This document shows, piece by piece, positions 50,372 through 58,471 of a stretch of DNA of 64,000 nt. The notes below the pieces were generated by a model. That model saw nothing but the letters and a program-made list of their open reading frames with translations. It was not told the origin of the DNA and made no database searches. The first letter of the stretch is position 1, and the number at the start of each line of letters is the position of its first letter. Made by a program: the position numbers and the translations under genes. The stretch covers positions 718,001-782,000 of the forward strand of contig NZ_CP150166.1 of assembly GCF_037963765.1 (NCBI RefSeq), in the 5' to 3' direction. This stretch comes from Sporosarcina sp. FSL W8-0480. Lineage in GTDB: Bacteria; Bacillota; Bacilli; Bacillales_A; Planococcaceae.

Positions 50372-50809
50372 ATGGGCTTTGAAATAAGAGCAATACAACC
50401 AACAGATTTCAATGATTTAGTCGAATTGATGAGTGAATTAGGTTACCCCACCACACTTGAAGAATTAACGAAACGATTAGAGTTACTACTAAGTCATGAA
50501 GATTACGAAGCATTAGTGGTTGTTAAGAACAATCGAGTTATAGGTTTTGCAGGGGTGTGCAAGGCACTTGCTTTCGAATTTACAGGTACATATATACGTA
50601 TTATTGCATTTGTTGTAAGTTTTAGAGAACGCAGGCAAGGAATTGGAACAATGCTATTAAAGGCTTGTGAAGATTGGGCAATTCAACAAGGAGCAGTAGC
50701 TATAACTTTAAATAGTGGTAATAGAGAAGAACGGCAACCGGCACATACTTTCTATACCAATAATGGCTATGTAGGTAAAAGCACGGGATTTACAAAAGGT
50801 ATAATTTGA
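50372..50809 (+). CDS. GNAT family N-acetyltransferase
   Basis: A 145-residue acetyltransferase. FEIRAIQPTDFNDLVELM opens the fold, and VSFRERRQGIGTMLLKACED is the acetyl-CoA-binding R/Q-x-x-G-x-G/A motif near residue 90; the final HTFYTNNGYVGK is the usual beta-6/7 segment. Substrate unknown; it could be a small-molecule or antibiotic acetylase. AAGGGGAG precedes the ATG. AT-richer than neighbouring core genes. Confidence 0.93.
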   Translation: MGFEIRAIQPTDFNDLVELMSELGYPTTLEELTKRLELLLSHEDYEALVVVKNNRVIGFAGVCKALAFEFTGTYIRIIAFVVSFRERRQGIGTMLLKACEDWAIQQGAVAITLNSGNREERQPAHTFYTNNGYVGKSTGFTKGII

Positions 50810-50885
50810 ATCAGAATCGTCCGTAGTCGGTCGTGATAGCTTCATAAAGATATACCAATGTAGACAATGAATAATGGGGGATACT

Positions 50886-51233
50886 ATGTTTTATAGAAGA
50901 AAGTTTTATACGGTGAAAAAAGAGTTTGTTGAGAACTTTAATGAACATTTTAATAAAACCAACTTGCCTAACCAGCTTAAATACGGTTCTCGATTAATCG
51001 GTCGTTGGATGAAAGAGAATGAAGACGATACTGTCGAGGTTTTTGCTATTTGGGAATATGACAGCTATGAGGACTATTTGAAAATCGAAACCCGAATAAG
51101 AAATGATTACGCTCATGTGGAGCGTGTTAAAGACTGTTATGCAAAGAATGGTGGTCGAGACTACGTATTAAAGAAATACATATTAGAGGTTAAAAATGAA
51201 ATATTAACATCAACTGTAGAAGAGAACGTATAA
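50886..51233 (+). CDS. NIPSNAP-like small protein
   Basis: A 115-residue protein beginning MFYRRKFYTVKKEFVENFNE; ferredoxin-like alpha/beta pattern with GSRLIGRWMKENEDDTVEVF and AIWEYDSYEDYLKIETRIR, typical of the NIPSNAP dimeric alpha-beta barrel family. Function unknown. ATG 50886 follows GGGGGAT; the ATG at 50874 overlaps that site. Confidence 0.8.
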   Translation: MFYRRKFYTVKKEFVENFNEHFNKTNLPNQLKYGSRLIGRWMKENEDDTVEVFAIWEYDSYEDYLKIETRIRNDYAHVERVKDCYAKNGGRDYVLKKYILEVKNEILTSTVEENV

Positions 51234-51277
51234 GGTTATGTTTAACCAATAACTCTGCATTGCATAGGAGAGTGGAA

Positions 51278-51934
51278 ATGATACAGTCTTTTATATTCGA
51301 CATGGACGGCACACTTTTTCAAACAGATAGAATCCTAAAATTAGCGCTCGATGATACGTTTGAACACTTACGATCAATGAATAAATGGGATAGCGCTACA
51401 CCTATTGAGAAGTATCGGGAGATAATGGGTGTTCCGTTGCCAAAAGTATGGGAAACATTGATGCCCAATCATTCAATGAAAGAAAGGGAGCTCACGGATG
51501 CGTATTTCCTTGAAAGGTTACTTGAAAATATAAGAAATGGGAACGGTGCTTTATATCCGGGTGTCAAGGAACTCTTCGGTTATTTGAAAGAGAATCAATG
51601 TTCGATCTACATAGCGAGCAATGGGTTAGTTGATTACCTTGAAGCTATAGTGAGCTATTATTGTTTAGATCGTTGGGTTACTGAAACATTTAGTATTGAA
51701 CAAATTGACTCATTGAATAAAGTGGATCTCGTCCGTAGTATTGTAAAGAAATATGGTATTACAAAAGGGGCAGTGGTGGGTGATCGGATTTCAGATATCA
51801 ATGCAGCTAAAGAGAACGGGTTATTTGCAATAGGTTGTAACTTCGATTTTGCCAGGGAAGATGAAATGGCTCAAGCTGATATAGTAATCGATGGCTTGCT
51901 TGAGTTAAAAACAATGATAGGCATGAAAAGTTAA
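51278..51934 (+). CDS. HAD-superfamily hydrolase
   Basis: A 218-residue haloacid dehalogenase-like phosphatase. Motif I FIFDMDGTLFQTD (nucleophile Asp), motif II IYIASNG, motif III Lys near LNKVDLV and motif IV VVGDRISDINAAKENG are all present, with an inserted helical cap, as in phosphoglycolate-phosphatase-like enzymes. Substrate unknown. ATG 51278 follows TAGGAG with seven-base spacing. Confidence 0.93.
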   Translation: MIQSFIFDMDGTLFQTDRILKLALDDTFEHLRSMNKWDSATPIEKYREIMGVPLPKVWETLMPNHSMKERELTDAYFLERLLENIRNGNGALYPGVKELFGYLKENQCSIYIASNGLVDYLEAIVSYYCLDRWVTETFSIEQIDSLNKVDLVRSIVKKYGITKGAVVGDRISDINAAKENGLFAIGCNFDFAREDEMAQADIVIDGLLELKTMIGMKS

Positions 51935-51955
51935 CAATTATTGGAGTGAAAATAA

Positions 51956-52528
51956 ATGATAGTACTAAGTTATAAACCGTTAATAGAGGGAGAAAATGTT
52001 CGCCTAAGACCATTTAAGACTGAGGACTTCCCTTTCATAGAGGAGTGCTTGAAGGATCCGGAAGTACTTAAACTGACAGGAAGCACAACAGATTTTGACT
52101 GGGATTTCATTCGCAATTGGTACGAAACAAGGAATGATCAAACGGATCGCTTGGATCTTGCGATTGTTGATCCTGCCCAAGACGTCTTAGTGGGAGAAGC
52201 GGTAATCAATTTATATTATGAAGAAAATCATAGCATGAATTTCAGAATCCTGATTGGGCCGAGGGGAAGAAATCGGGGACTTGGGACGGAGGCTACTCAC
52301 CTTATTGTTGATTACATATTTGGAAATACGACGCTTCACGAACTGACCTTAAGTGTGTTTGACTTTAATCCAAGGGCGAGGCATGTTTATGAAAAGGTTG
52401 GTTTTGTGCCTGTAAGCGTTGATAAAAATGATCTGGAGTACGAAGGGGAATGGATCGACTCGATTAATATGAAATTGACAAGGGAAAATTGGCAGGGACT
52501 CAACAATATTCGCCATCTGAAAAGGTGA
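51956..52528 (+). CDS. GNAT family N-acetyltransferase (RimJ/RimL type)
   Basis: A 190-residue acetyltransferase: LIEGENVRLRPFKTEDFPFI at the N-terminus, GPRGRNRGLGTEATHLIVDY as acetyl-CoA motif and FDFNPRARHVYEKVGF as C-terminal segment, all as in the RimJ/RimL group. It follows the HAD gene by 21 bases and is probably co-transcribed. Its TGA stop (52526-52528) overlaps the first module of repeat array C2. Confidence 0.93.
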   Translation: MIVLSYKPLIEGENVRLRPFKTEDFPFIEECLKDPEVLKLTGSTTDFDWDFIRNWYETRNDQTDRLDLAIVDPAQDVLVGEAVINLYYEENHSMNFRILIGPRGRNRGLGTEATHLIVDYIFGNTTLHELTLSVFDFNPRARHVYEKVGFVPVSVDKNDLEYEGEWIDSINMKLTRENWQGLNNIRHLKR

Positions 52529-52652
52529 GTCGGTGATAAAGTGGGCTAAGTCGGTGATAACCACATGAGAGTCGGTGATAAACCCTCGAAAGTCGGTGGT
52601 AAACAGCCGAGAGTCGGTGATAACTCCCGTAAGACTGTGAAAACGTATCTGC
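52528..52652 (+). repeat. Array C2: five to six 21-bp modules with the AGTCGGTGATAA core
   Basis: AGTCGGTG(A/G)TAA recurs at 52528, 52549, 52570, 52591 and 52612, exactly 21 bp apart; a decayed sixth copy lies near 52632. The nine bases between cores differ in every copy (for example GTGGGCT, CCACATG, CCCTCGA). It starts at the stop codon of the acetyltransferase gene and ends about 100 bp before ywbE. The same core forms array C1. Confidence 0.92.
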
Positions 52653-52755
52653 CCGAAGATGCGGCTCGCTATTCTTGGGATGCAGTATGATAAACTGTAG
52701 AAAATTGTCATGATAGGGCGATAGTTGATGAAATTTAGAAGGGGAGTGAGTAACG

Positions 52756-52950
52756 ATGGACGGACGTAATCGAAGCGATGTAAAACCTGGATTAAAAGTT
52801 GCTGTCATTCTTAAAAAAAATCAGCGTACAGGAGTTAAAACGGAAGGAGTCGTAAAGGATTTATTGACCAATTCAAGCTTCCATCCGCATGGTATAAAAG
52901 TTCGACTAACAGACGGGCAAATCGGAAGGGTCAGCGATATTTTAGAGTGA
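52756..52950 (+). CDS. ywbE: YwbE family protein
   Basis: A complete 64-residue member of the YwbE family: DGRNRSDVKPGLKVAVILKK, then TEGVVKDLLTNSSFHPHGIK and VRLTDGQIGRV. It reads as a small beta-barrel, KOW/SH3-like. Function unknown. GAAGGGGAGTG precedes ATG 52756. Confidence 0.93.
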   Translation: MDGRNRSDVKPGLKVAVILKKNQRTGVKTEGVVKDLLTNSSFHPHGIKVRLTDGQIGRVSDILE

Positions 52951-52977
52951 AATTTGTCGTCTGAAATTAATCTCGTA

Positions 52978-53061
52978 CAAAGAAGCCGGTTCCACTTCCA
53001 AAGCGAGTACTCGCGCGTCCAAAGAAGCCGATTTCACGTCCAAAGCAGGAACCAATTACTG
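52978..53061 (+). repeat. Array D: four 21-bp modules with the CAAAG core, in the ywbE 3' region
   Basis: CAAAG starts modules at 52978, 52999, 53020 and 53041. Modules 1 and 3 continue AAGCCG, while 2 and 4 continue with C(G/A)(A/G)G, so the compound period is 42 bp. It lies between the ywbE stop and its terminator, hence probably in the transcript. Confidence 0.82.
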
Positions 53062-53083
53062 CTGATTAGAAGTTTTATAACAT

Positions 53084-53117
53084 TCGCCGAATGGATCATT
53101 CCATTCGGCATTTTTTA
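53084..53117 (+). terminator. Terminator after ywbE
   Basis: GCCGAATGG (53086-53094) pairs with CCATTCGGC (53101-53109), followed by six T. Confidence 0.93.
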
Positions 53118-53198
53118 TTTCCAGCTCATCAACCAATAGTTTCCAAAATATTGTATACTGTTTGAAAGAGAGGGCTACAAAAAAAGGGGGGAACCACC

Positions 53199-54347
53199 TT
53201 GAAAACGTTTTGGGGGATATTGTCGGTTTTATTCATATGGGCTTTAATTTTTCCAATTGCCGGGCTTGCTGCGTTTTTTCTATATGTTTCAAATCAGGGA
53301 TATTTTGTACCTCTTGTCATCGCGGCGTACCTATCATTTGGAGCAATACTTGTCATGGTACGTTTTGAACTGTTCAAGTATAAAAAGTATTTCTGGATTG
53401 GCACGGCTGCTCTTATCGCCATCTCGCTTGTTTTCACAATTCCAAGTGTCTATGAGAAAACACGGCCGACAATTACGGATGGTCAGGTTAATCTCACTGA
53501 TTATCAGCCATTTGAAAAGGGAACAAAGGCTGTTTGGATGGAGAAGCCGGCATCATTGAAAATTGAAGATGATTTACCAATAATCGACGGTGCAACAGCA
53601 CTATATCCGATTTACGCCGCATTCGCACAATCTGTTTATCCGGAAAAGGAATACCAGCCTTATGACAGCGAAGTAATGTCCAATCGGACTGGTGCTGCTT
53701 ATACGAACTTGATAAACGGGGATGTGGATATCATTTTCGCATTGGGACCATCTACAACACAACTGAATCAGGCGGAAAGTGCAGGTAAGGAATTGAAGCT
53801 GACACCGATTGGGAAAGAGGCATTTGTTTTCTTCGTAAATTCCAAAAATCCTGTGAAGAGTTTGACGGAGGATGAAATCAAAGGGATCTATTCCGGGAAG
53901 ATCACAAATTGGAAAGACGTCGGTGGAAAAGACGATGAAATCCGCGCATTCCAACGTCCTGAAAATAGCGGAAGTCAAACCGCCTTGCAAAGCTTCATGG
54001 GGCTGACTCCAATTATGAAGCCCCCGACTGAGGATGTCATGTCGCTTATGGGAACTATAATCGGTGAAGTGTCCGACTATAAAAATCATAAGAACGCGAT
54101 CGGGTATACGTTCAGGTACTACTCGACACAAATGGTGAAAAATAATAAGATCCGCCTGCTGAGCGTGAATGGTGTCGAACCGACAGTGGAAACAATCCGT
54201 TCAGGTGAATATCCGATTACAAGTGAATTCTATGCAGTAACAGCGGGCAGCGATAATCCGCATGTTGAAGCGTTCATTGAGTGGATATTGTCGGATGAAG
54301 GGCAAGAAATAGTGGAGAAGACGGGATATGTACCTGTCGGAAAGTGA
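53199..54347 (+). CDS. Membrane-anchored PstS-like substrate-binding protein
   Basis: A 382-residue protein with three hydrophobic segments in the first 85 residues (ILSVLFIWALIFPIAGLAAFF; VPLVIAAYLSFGAILVMV; FWIGTAALIAISLVFTI) and then a PstS-type binding domain (IDGATALYPIYAAFAQSVYP, GDVDIIFALGPS, and FQRPENSGSQTALQSFMG near residue 255). It starts with TTG behind GGGGGGAACC. Unlike PstS it has no lipobox; the domain is tethered by a polytopic anchor. No permease genes adjoin it, so it may be a sensor or an accessory phosphate binder rather than a transporter part. Confidence 0.85.
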   Translation: MKTFWGILSVLFIWALIFPIAGLAAFFLYVSNQGYFVPLVIAAYLSFGAILVMVRFELFKYKKYFWIGTAALIAISLVFTIPSVYEKTRPTITDGQVNLTDYQPFEKGTKAVWMEKPASLKIEDDLPIIDGATALYPIYAAFAQSVYPEKEYQPYDSEVMSNRTGAAYTNLINGDVDIIFALGPSTTQLNQAESAGKELKLTPIGKEAFVFFVNSKNPVKSLTEDEIKGIYSGKITNWKDVGGKDDEIRAFQRPENSGSQTALQSFMGLTPIMKPPTEDVMSLMGTIIGEVSDYKNHKNAIGYTFRYYSTQMVKNNKIRLLSVNGVEPTVETIRSGEYPITSEFYAVTAGSDNPHVEAFIEWILSDEGQEIVEKTGYVPVGK

Positions 54348-54370
54348 TGATGAATGAGGGAGAGTTGAAC

Positions 54371-55378
54371 ATGAATTTTACTGTCACATTGGGAATTAAA
54401 TATCCAATCATCCAAGCCCCGATGGGAGGTGTGACGACTCCGCGATTCGTGGCGGCTGCTGCGGAGGTGGGAATCCTTGGTTCCATCGGGGCAGGTTATC
54501 TTTCCGGAGAGGCGACAAGGGTATTCATCGAGGAAGTGAGAAAGCTAACGGATAAACCAATTGCCGTCAATCTATTCGTGCCTAACGATGTGGAAATGGA
54601 TCAAGAACTTATGCGCCAGGCATATCTTGGCTTGCAATCGGTCGGCAAGAAGCTTGGCATGCCTTTTTGGAGAGCACCTTTGTCGGAACCTTCTTTTCAC
54701 GAGCAAATCGAAGTCATTATTGAGAAACGCGTTGAAATTTGTTCATTTACATTTGGATTGCCTGACGAGGAAGTAATTCGTAAACTCAAAAAGCAAGATA
54801 TCTATTTAATAGGCACAGCAACGACGGTGGAGGAAGCAGTGATGGCTGAAAAAGTAGGCATGGATGCGGTTGTGGTTCAAGGTAAGGAAGCAGGAGGTCA
54901 TCGAGGGTCATTCCTTTGTGAAAAGCTTGTTCCGCTTGATGAATTATTACGTACAGCAGTAGAAGTTGTAAGCATTCCAGTGATTGCAGCTGGCGGGATA
55001 GCGAACAAAAAGCAAATGGATACTCAACTTCTTCGCGGTGCAGCAGCCGTCCAAATCGGCACAGCATTTCTTGCGACAGAAGAAAGTGGAGCACATCCCC
55101 TTTACAAACAAGCAGTCTTAGATGCAACTGAAAACAATACTGTCCTGACAAAGTCTTTTTCAGGAAAATCAGCAAGAGGTATCAGAAATCAGTTTATCGA
55201 TATGATGAATGGTGTACCAATTGCTCCGTATCCATATCAAAATGATTTGACGAAAAAAATCCGAACTGAAGCGGCGGCTAAAGGTCGTCCTGAATTCATG
55301 TCTTTATGGGCGGGGGAAAGTGTGCATGAAACAGTTAGTGGAACGGTCATGGAAATTGTAGAGAAATTCATTAACTAA
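54371..55378 (+). CDS. Nitronate monooxygenase family protein
   Basis: A 335-residue FMN-dependent TIM-barrel enzyme: IKYPIIQAPMGGVTTPRF, VVQGKEAGGHRGSF (flavin/active-site loop with His) and AAGGIANKKQMDTQLLRGAA match the 2-nitropropane dioxygenase/nitronate monooxygenase family. Such enzymes detoxify nitronates such as propionate 3-nitronate. ATG 54371 follows GAGGGAGAG; upstream in-frame ATGs at 54344-54353 overlap the preceding gene. Confidence 0.92.
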   Translation: MNFTVTLGIKYPIIQAPMGGVTTPRFVAAAAEVGILGSIGAGYLSGEATRVFIEEVRKLTDKPIAVNLFVPNDVEMDQELMRQAYLGLQSVGKKLGMPFWRAPLSEPSFHEQIEVIIEKRVEICSFTFGLPDEEVIRKLKKQDIYLIGTATTVEEAVMAEKVGMDAVVVQGKEAGGHRGSFLCEKLVPLDELLRTAVEVVSIPVIAAGGIANKKQMDTQLLRGAAAVQIGTAFLATEESGAHPLYKQAVLDATENNTVLTKSFSGKSARGIRNQFIDMMNGVPIAPYPYQNDLTKKIRTEAAAKGRPEFMSLWAGESVHETVSGTVMEIVEKFIN

Positions 55379-55405
55379 AAAAGAGGCGTGAGAACGCCTC
55401 TTTTT
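55378..55405. terminator. Bidirectional terminator
   Basis: AAAAAGAGGCGT (55378-55389) pairs with ACGCCTCTTTTT (55394-55405). It serves the convergent nitronate monooxygenase and DUF3888 genes; the two genes' ends lie in the hairpin. Confidence 0.93.
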
Positions 55406-56153
55406 ACATATACCATAATAATTCATACTTCATTTTCTTACCCTTTTCACTTTCCTGTTCGACGACGTTCCAAATTCCGTTCTCTTTCAGCACTTTATAA
55501 TAGAAATTTGTCCCGTCGGCTCTTTTGAAAAGGATAAAACCTTCATTATCTCTAACGAACGTCACTGGATCAATGACGTTTTTGTATGGGGGTTGTATTT
55601 CGGGGCTCAGGATATTAATGATAATTTCCTCCGCGATATGCGCAAGAGAATCATACTCATTGTTCTTTTCCGCTTTGTAACGTAACTGGTTGTAGTTATA
55701 TTGTTCGTATGGCAATAAGTTTAAGCGGAACGATTTTTTAATATCAATTATTACTTCTTTATAAAATTGCTTTACGCTCTTTTCTTCCTCATCGCCAACG
55801 TGGGAAAACTCTAAAAGCTGAGCCCCTTTTGAATTAAGGCCAAACTTCAATGTCTCGTTGCCATAAGGCGGATTCTCCGAAGTTTCGAATGTTTTCACGC
55901 GAACCTCCACGACGAAGGCAAATTCGCCTTCCTTTTCCCTCTTGACGGCAACTACTTCCGCATCATGCAACTTGTAAGGTTTATCGTATCCATAATGATC
56001 GATAATTCCTTGTGCTATAAAAGGCTGAAGTGTGACCAACAATGCATCTTCAAGGGATTCAAGGTTAGCAATCGGCTCGTTTGCTTTCGGTACAAGAGGT
56101 TGGAGGAGAGTTGTCAGTACAAGAAAAAAGCTTAAGAAGTAAAATCTTTTCAA
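55404..56153 (-). CDS. DUF3888 domain protein, secreted
   Basis: A 249-residue protein with an N-terminal signal peptide (FYFLSFFLVLTTLLQPLVPKA, read as hydrophobic core plus AxA-like end). Residues 35-125 match DUF3888: LEDALLVTLQPFIAQGIIDHYG, the VEVRVKTFE strand and ENPPYGNETLKF. The remainder repeats a similar pattern (LAHIAEEIIINILSP...). Function unknown; such proteins occur outside the membrane of Bacillales. AAGGAGGAA precedes the ATG. Confidence 0.85.
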   Translation of the reverse strand: MKRFYFLSFFLVLTTLLQPLVPKANEPIANLESLEDALLVTLQPFIAQGIIDHYGYDKPYKLHDAEVVAVKREKEGEFAFVVEVRVKTFETSENPPYGNETLKFGLNSKGAQLLEFSHVGDEEEKSVKQFYKEVIIDIKKSFRLNLLPYEQYNYNQLRYKAEKNNEYDSLAHIAEEIIINILSPEIQPPYKNVIDPVTFVRDNEGFILFKRADGTNFYYKVLKENGIWNVVEQESEKGKKMKYELLWYM

Positions 56154-56229
56154 TCTAAATTCCTCCTTGTCCTATTTTAAACTTAGCGTTTCCATTGTGA
56201 ATAAAACAATACGCTATTGAAAACAGGTA

Positions 56230-56258
56230 TTAGCAGATTATCGAAGTTACGTTATAAT
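56230..56258 (+). promoter_or_regulatory. Promoter of the EamA transporter gene
   Basis: TTAGCA (56230-56235) and TATAAT (56253-56258) are 17 bp apart, 34 bp before the start codon. Confidence 0.65.
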
Positions 56259-56291
56259 GGAAAAAATGAAAAATCCGTATCGGGGGATCAT

Positions 56292-57185
56292 ATGAAGAAA
56301 TACATCGGTGAAATCGGGTTAATCCTAACTGCAATAATTTGGGGAAGTGGGTTCGTTGGAAGTGCGGTGGCACTCGATACATATACTCCGTATCAAATTT
56401 TGGCTGGGAGATTTTTAATTGGTGCTGTTTTACTATGCGCCGTTTTTTATAAGAAATTAAAATTCATCTCCAAAAGTGCACTAATCAAAGGAGCAATATT
56501 GGGGGTGTTTTTGTATATCGCATTTGCGTTGCAAACTGTCGGACTTCAATTCACAACACCATCAAAAAACGCATTTTTAACAGCTGTGAACGTTGTTGTC
56601 GTACCGTTTATTGGGCTTGCGATTTATAAAAAGAAGCTTGATGCTTTTGAATTGACGGGCGCTTTCCTCGCAATGTTCGGAGTGGCAGTTTTATCGCTTC
56701 AATGGTCGGCTGGGGTGAATTTTGGTGACTTTCTATCGTTCTGTTGCGCAATCGCATTCGCATTCCATATTTTTTACACAGCACAATTTGTGAGGCAGGA
56801 AAATCCAATCGATTTAACGATTGTTCAAATGACGACAGCTACTGTCATTGGGATCATAGTCGTTTTAGTGAAGGGCGAAATGGCGTTCAGCATGCAGCCT
56901 GGAGGATTGACGTCTTTATTATATTTAGGTGTTTTCTCGACAACAATTGCGTTTTTATTGCAGACAGTTTCTCAGAAGTTTATCACGGAAACGAAAGCGG
57001 CGATTATCCTATCTACTGAATCCTTATGGGGAATGGTCTTCTCTGTCATTTTGTTAAGTGAGATAGTTACAGTTAAGATGGGCATCGGGGCGGTTTTGAT
57101 ACTTGCCGCAATCATCTTATCGGAAACGAAATTAAGTTTTTTGAATAGAAAAAAAGCAGGTTTAATTAAAATTGAACCTAAGTAA
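56292..57185 (+). CDS. EamA/DMT family transporter
   Basis: A 297-residue drug/metabolite transporter with ten hydrophobic helices in two EamA repeats: GLILTAIIWGSGFVGSAVAL and, in the second half, SLLYLGVFSTTIAFLLQTVS with the LSTESLWGMVFSVILLSE signature. Substrate unknown. ATG 56292 follows GGGGGATC; the open frame upstream covers the promoter. It may be co-transcribed with the nucleotidyltransferase 15 bases downstream. Confidence 0.92.
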   Translation: MKKYIGEIGLILTAIIWGSGFVGSAVALDTYTPYQILAGRFLIGAVLLCAVFYKKLKFISKSALIKGAILGVFLYIAFALQTVGLQFTTPSKNAFLTAVNVVVVPFIGLAIYKKKLDAFELTGAFLAMFGVAVLSLQWSAGVNFGDFLSFCCAIAFAFHIFYTAQFVRQENPIDLTIVQMTTATVIGIIVVLVKGEMAFSMQPGGLTSLLYLGVFSTTIAFLLQTVSQKFITETKAAIILSTESLWGMVFSVILLSEIVTVKMGIGAVLILAAIILSETKLSFLNRKKAGLIKIEPK

Positions 57186-57200
57186 GGATGGGGTGGGGTT

Positions 57201-57971
57201 GTGTACAGTGTTCGGGAAAGAGATGAATGTTTCTCAAGAATCATCGAGGAATTTCAATCGAATAATTTGATTGAAGGGGTTGTCCAGTTGGGCTCTGGAG
57301 TGAAGGGGTACAATGATGCATACTCCGACATTGACTTAATGGTGTCTACTTATAGAACGGAAGACGTAAATGACGCGAAACAAGCAATTTATGAGATTCT
57401 TACAAAGTTCAATCCTGTTTATATTAAGGAAAAGCAATTTACACAACAAATCTTCCTATTCATTGTGTTCATGGAAGACTCACTGGAACTAAATATTTCT
57501 GTTTTGCCAAGTACGTTGTTGAATGTAAAATCGCCTTTGTGGAAGGTCGTTGTTGATAAAAGCGGAGAAGTTTTTAAGAAAATGCAAGCTGAAAATGAGG
57601 CGTTTCAAAATAAGCCAGTCCCATATGAGGTGAATATTGATATTCCGTTTGAATTCGCTTATTGTGCATTAAATATAAAGAAAGAGTTGAAGAGAAGTAA
57701 TCTTATCTACGGATTGAAGATGCTTGAGAATATGAGAGAGTATGTTTTACTTGTTCAGGCGATGAATGAAAAAAAGAAATTACATCAATTTAAAGCGTAT
57801 GACAGTTTGGATCCTTCATTCATTAGTGCGTATCTTTCCACTTATCCAGATGAGGTGACGGTTGATAAATTGATAACCTCGGCTGATCAGCTAAAAGTAC
57901 TTTTTGTGGATACTGTCGAGAAAAACCCTTCCATAATGATGGATGAAAGGTTATTTGAATTGTTAAAATAA
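57201..57971 (+). CDS. Nucleotidyltransferase-fold protein (aminoglycoside adenylyltransferase-like)
   Basis: A 256-residue protein with the polymerase-beta nucleotidyltransferase motif VVQLGSGVKGYNDAYSDIDL (G-S-G-x-x-G...D-x-D) near residue 30. A third aspartate/glutamate candidate is in LELNISVLPS. A helical C-terminal half follows. The layout recalls aminoglycoside 6-adenylyltransferase-like proteins, but resistance is not shown. GTG 57201 follows GGATGGGGTGGGG. Confidence 0.82.
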   Translation: MYSVRERDECFSRIIEEFQSNNLIEGVVQLGSGVKGYNDAYSDIDLMVSTYRTEDVNDAKQAIYEILTKFNPVYIKEKQFTQQIFLFIVFMEDSLELNISVLPSTLLNVKSPLWKVVVDKSGEVFKKMQAENEAFQNKPVPYEVNIDIPFEFAYCALNIKKELKRSNLIYGLKMLENMREYVLLVQAMNEKKKLHQFKAYDSLDPSFISAYLSTYPDEVTVDKLITSADQLKVLFVDTVEKNPSIMMDERLFELLK

Positions 57972-58027
57972 AATTGCAAGGAAAGATCGAGGGAATTGAT
58001 CAATTATTAAACAAAGGGGAGAAAGAA

Positions 58028-58447
58028 ATGGAAACACGTATTGAGGAAAGCAAAGGGTTTACAGTTAGAGGGTATGAGGTAATGGGGCCAGTATCCGCAA
58101 TCCCGGCGGAATGGGATCGGTTAATTAAGGAAATTAACGAGAAAAATGTTGTTGTGGAAGAATCATTCGGTGTTTGCTTGAAAATGGAGAACGATATCAT
58201 CCATTATATTGCGGGACTAAAAGAAGAGTTAACGGAAGGATTCCCGGACACGAAAGAAGTAGTCATTCCAGCAGGCAAGTTCATCGTTGCGACGGTAGAG
58301 GGTGGTATTCCGGGAATCCCGGCTGCGTATGATTACATCATTCAATTGGAAGGCATTAAACTACGGGATTGCTATGATTTCGAACGCTACGTGCATCCGG
58401 CTGGCGTTTCGGAGGATGTTATTGAGATTTGGATGCCGATTGAGTAA
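58028..58447 (+). CDS. GyrI-like/AraC effector-binding domain protein 1
   Basis: A 139-residue stand-alone effector-binding domain (SOUL/GyrI-like): TVRGYEVMGPVSAIPAEWDRL, HYIAGLKEELTEGFPDTKEV, then FERYVHPAGVSEDVIEIWMPIE. Such domains bind bulky cationic compounds or act as hydrolases of small toxins. ATG 58028 follows AGGGGAGAAAG; the open frame from 57974 is not supported. It has an adjacent paralogue of equal length. Confidence 0.87.
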   Translation: METRIEESKGFTVRGYEVMGPVSAIPAEWDRLIKEINEKNVVVEESFGVCLKMENDIIHYIAGLKEELTEGFPDTKEVVIPAGKFIVATVEGGIPGIPAAYDYIIQLEGIKLRDCYDFERYVHPAGVSEDVIEIWMPIE

Positions 58448-58471
58448 GTAATTTCAAAGGGGATAGAACTG

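Noticed and set aside
52349..52808. Minus-strand open frames with repeated ITDS-like peptides
   Set aside because: They run antisense through the acetyltransferase gene end and array C2; they follow from the 21-bp period.
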